Shown in pieces: positions 63,141 to 64,000 of a DNA stretch of 64,000 bases. Within the stretch, counting starts at the first letter, position 1. The number at the start of each line of letters is the position of its first letter. Source of the DNA: Acidimicrobiaceae bacterium. GTDB lineage: Bacteria > Actinomycetota > Acidimicrobiia > Acidimicrobiales > RAAP-2. The notes beneath the pieces were generated by a model, which searched no databases, was not told the origin of the DNA, and worked only from the letters and a program-made list of their open reading frames with translations. Position numbers and translations under genes: made by a program. The stretch is taken from assembly GCA_027449885.1 (NCBI GenBank), contig DAIDKS010000047.1:62001-126000 (forward strand), read 5' to 3'.

Positions 63141-63959
63141 TCACGGATTGCACACGGGGCAGGCGGCGGCGGACACGGGCGAGGGGTTGTCGACCCGGGC
63201 CTCACGCCGGGCGCACCACGGGCACACCCACCAGCGTCCGAGAGGCTCGGCCGTCGGCGTGCCGCAGCTGGCGCAGGGTCGCCCCGAGAGCGGGCCGCCG
63301 GGACCGAAGCCACCCCGTCCACAGTGGGGACACGGCGTCGCCCAGCGGACCGCGAGGTCCGCGGCCGCCGCCGCGATCACCGGGCGGCGCGACGGGCACA
63401 GGTGGGCCCGGTAGTCGGTCTGCACGCGACGCGCGCTCTCCACTCCGAGCCCGGCGCAGGCCCGGACGACGTCCTCGACGCTCGCCAGTGCGCCGCGCGA
63501 CGGCTCCCGGTGGTCGTGGCGTAGGGCGATGAGATGGTGCCCGCCCTCGAGACCGGCCGAGACCCGCTCGGCGATCTCGTGGTCGGGCGTTCCCGGTCCC
63601 ACCTCCAGGCTGAAGGCCGCGACGTCGAGGCTCTGCGCGACGCCGACGACGACGCCCTCCCCGTCGCGCGGGACGGCGACGACCCACTCGACGTCGCGCG
63701 CGAGACCCAGGAGTCCCGCCGAGACCGCGCCTTCGGAGGCGACGAACCACGGCGCGTCCGTGCGGTCTCGCCCCAGTCGGGCCTTTCGCCGGGCCGTCTC
63801 GACCGGGTCGGCGGGTCGCGCCACGTCCCCCGAGAACGTCCCGAGGCGGTCGGTGTCGGCGTCGATCGTCTCGAGGACCCAGCCCCACGACGCGAGGACT
63901 GGTCCGATAGTCTCACCCTTGTGATGGTGAGTGACGAGGGCGGCCCGCACACTCGTCAC
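63141..63959 (-). CDS. DUF6671-like protein with two zinc ribbons
   Basis: Protein of about 272 residues. The N-terminal half has GETIGPVL, DADTDRLGTFSGDVARP, RRKARLG and APWFVASEGAVSA, which I recognise as DUF6671-like. The C-terminal part has CPHCGRGGFGPGG, CASCGTPTAEP, CPWCARREARVDNP and CPVC, probably two zinc ribbons. Function unknown. The start is uncertain: GTG 63959 or 63971, and the frame remains open to the window edge. Confidence 0.68.
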   Translation of the reverse strand: MTSVRAALVTHHHKGETIGPVLASWGWVLETIDADTDRLGTFSGDVARPADPVETARRKARLGRDRTDAPWFVASEGAVSAGLLGLARDVEWVVAVPRDGEGVVVGVAQSLDVAAFSLEVGPGTPDHEIAERVSAGLEGGHHLIALRHDHREPSRGALASVEDVVRACAGLGVESARRVQTDYRAHLCPSRRPVIAAAAADLAVRWATPCPHCGRGGFGPGGPLSGRPCASCGTPTAEPLGRWWVCPWCARREARVDNPSPVSAAACPVCNP

Positions 63960-64000
63960 CGCTCCGCCCACCGGGATGCTCGCCGATGACCGAGCGCTCC

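Noticed and set aside
63976..64000. A divergent plus-strand gene beginning at ATG 63976 or 63986.
   Set aside because: Only eight or fewer codons are visible and there is no clear ribosome site or -10 box, so it cannot be supported.

Overview
The window is high-GC DNA (about 70% G+C by eye), almost wholly coding, from the chromosome of an actinobacterium. Lineage evidence: mycothiol genes (mshC, mshD, a mycothiol-reductase-like DsbA protein), a phosphatidylinositol-mannoside lipid operon (pgsA, patA-like, pimA), an F420-NADP oxidoreductase, menaquinone genes, MurT/GatD, a 6C-type small RNA, and many GTG and leaderless starts. An Acidimicrobiia-like member would fit, but the window cannot prove the class. 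No phage, insertion sequence, CRISPR array or other accessory island is visible, and no stretch over 300 bases lacks a gene.

Layout. 1-2403: fatty-acid synthesis (fabD end, fabG, acpP, fabF). 2404-5494: a TrpF-like protein without catalytic residues, a YgfZ-type folate protein, a 60-residue ORF coupled to mshD, and a VIT-family membrane protein. 5565-7950: MaoC hydratase and menaquinone genes menG and menF. 7947-11855: polyprenol-phosphate mannosyltransferase, UPF0104 membrane protein, polyphosphate kinase. 11876-14800: two SEDS glycosyltransferases around a bifunctional nuclease. 14797-39585: a long minus-strand housekeeping block (aroE, mltG, ruvX, alaS, rarA, aspS, hisS, rel, secF, secD, yajC, ruvB, ruvA, ruvC, yebC, pdxT, pdxS, an M48-like pseudoprotease, pimA, patA-like, pgsA, HIT, thrS), whose order matches the M. 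tuberculosis chromosome as I recall it. 39602-42194: mshC, npdG, and divergent inhA-type fabI.

42191-47431 is a minus-strand export cluster: ABC exporter, LysE exporter, YczE-like protein, DHA2 drug transporter and a secreted neocarzinostatin-fold protein. Then come tRNA-Val(CAC), an unknown membrane protein, a PlsC acyltransferase, and gatD/murT for lipid II amidation. A 6C-type RNA lies between murT and a LysR regulator. 52100-56733 holds an AlkA glycosylase, M20 peptidase, DsbA-like protein, acyl-CoA dehydrogenase and S51 peptidase. trpG and trpE diverge from one promoter. 58977-61799 is an operon of isobutyryl-CoA mutase (icmA, icmB), an ECF sigma factor and its zinc anti-sigma factor. 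The window ends with an EamA transporter, DUF1810 and a DUF6671-like protein.

Gene expression has clear rules. Operon neighbours usually overlap by GTGA or ATGA. First genes of transcription units commonly show TANNNT followed by exactly 6-7 bases and then the start codon, the layout of leaderless mRNAs. Four divergent pairs share one symmetric TANNNTA heptamer that can serve as the -10 box on both strands.
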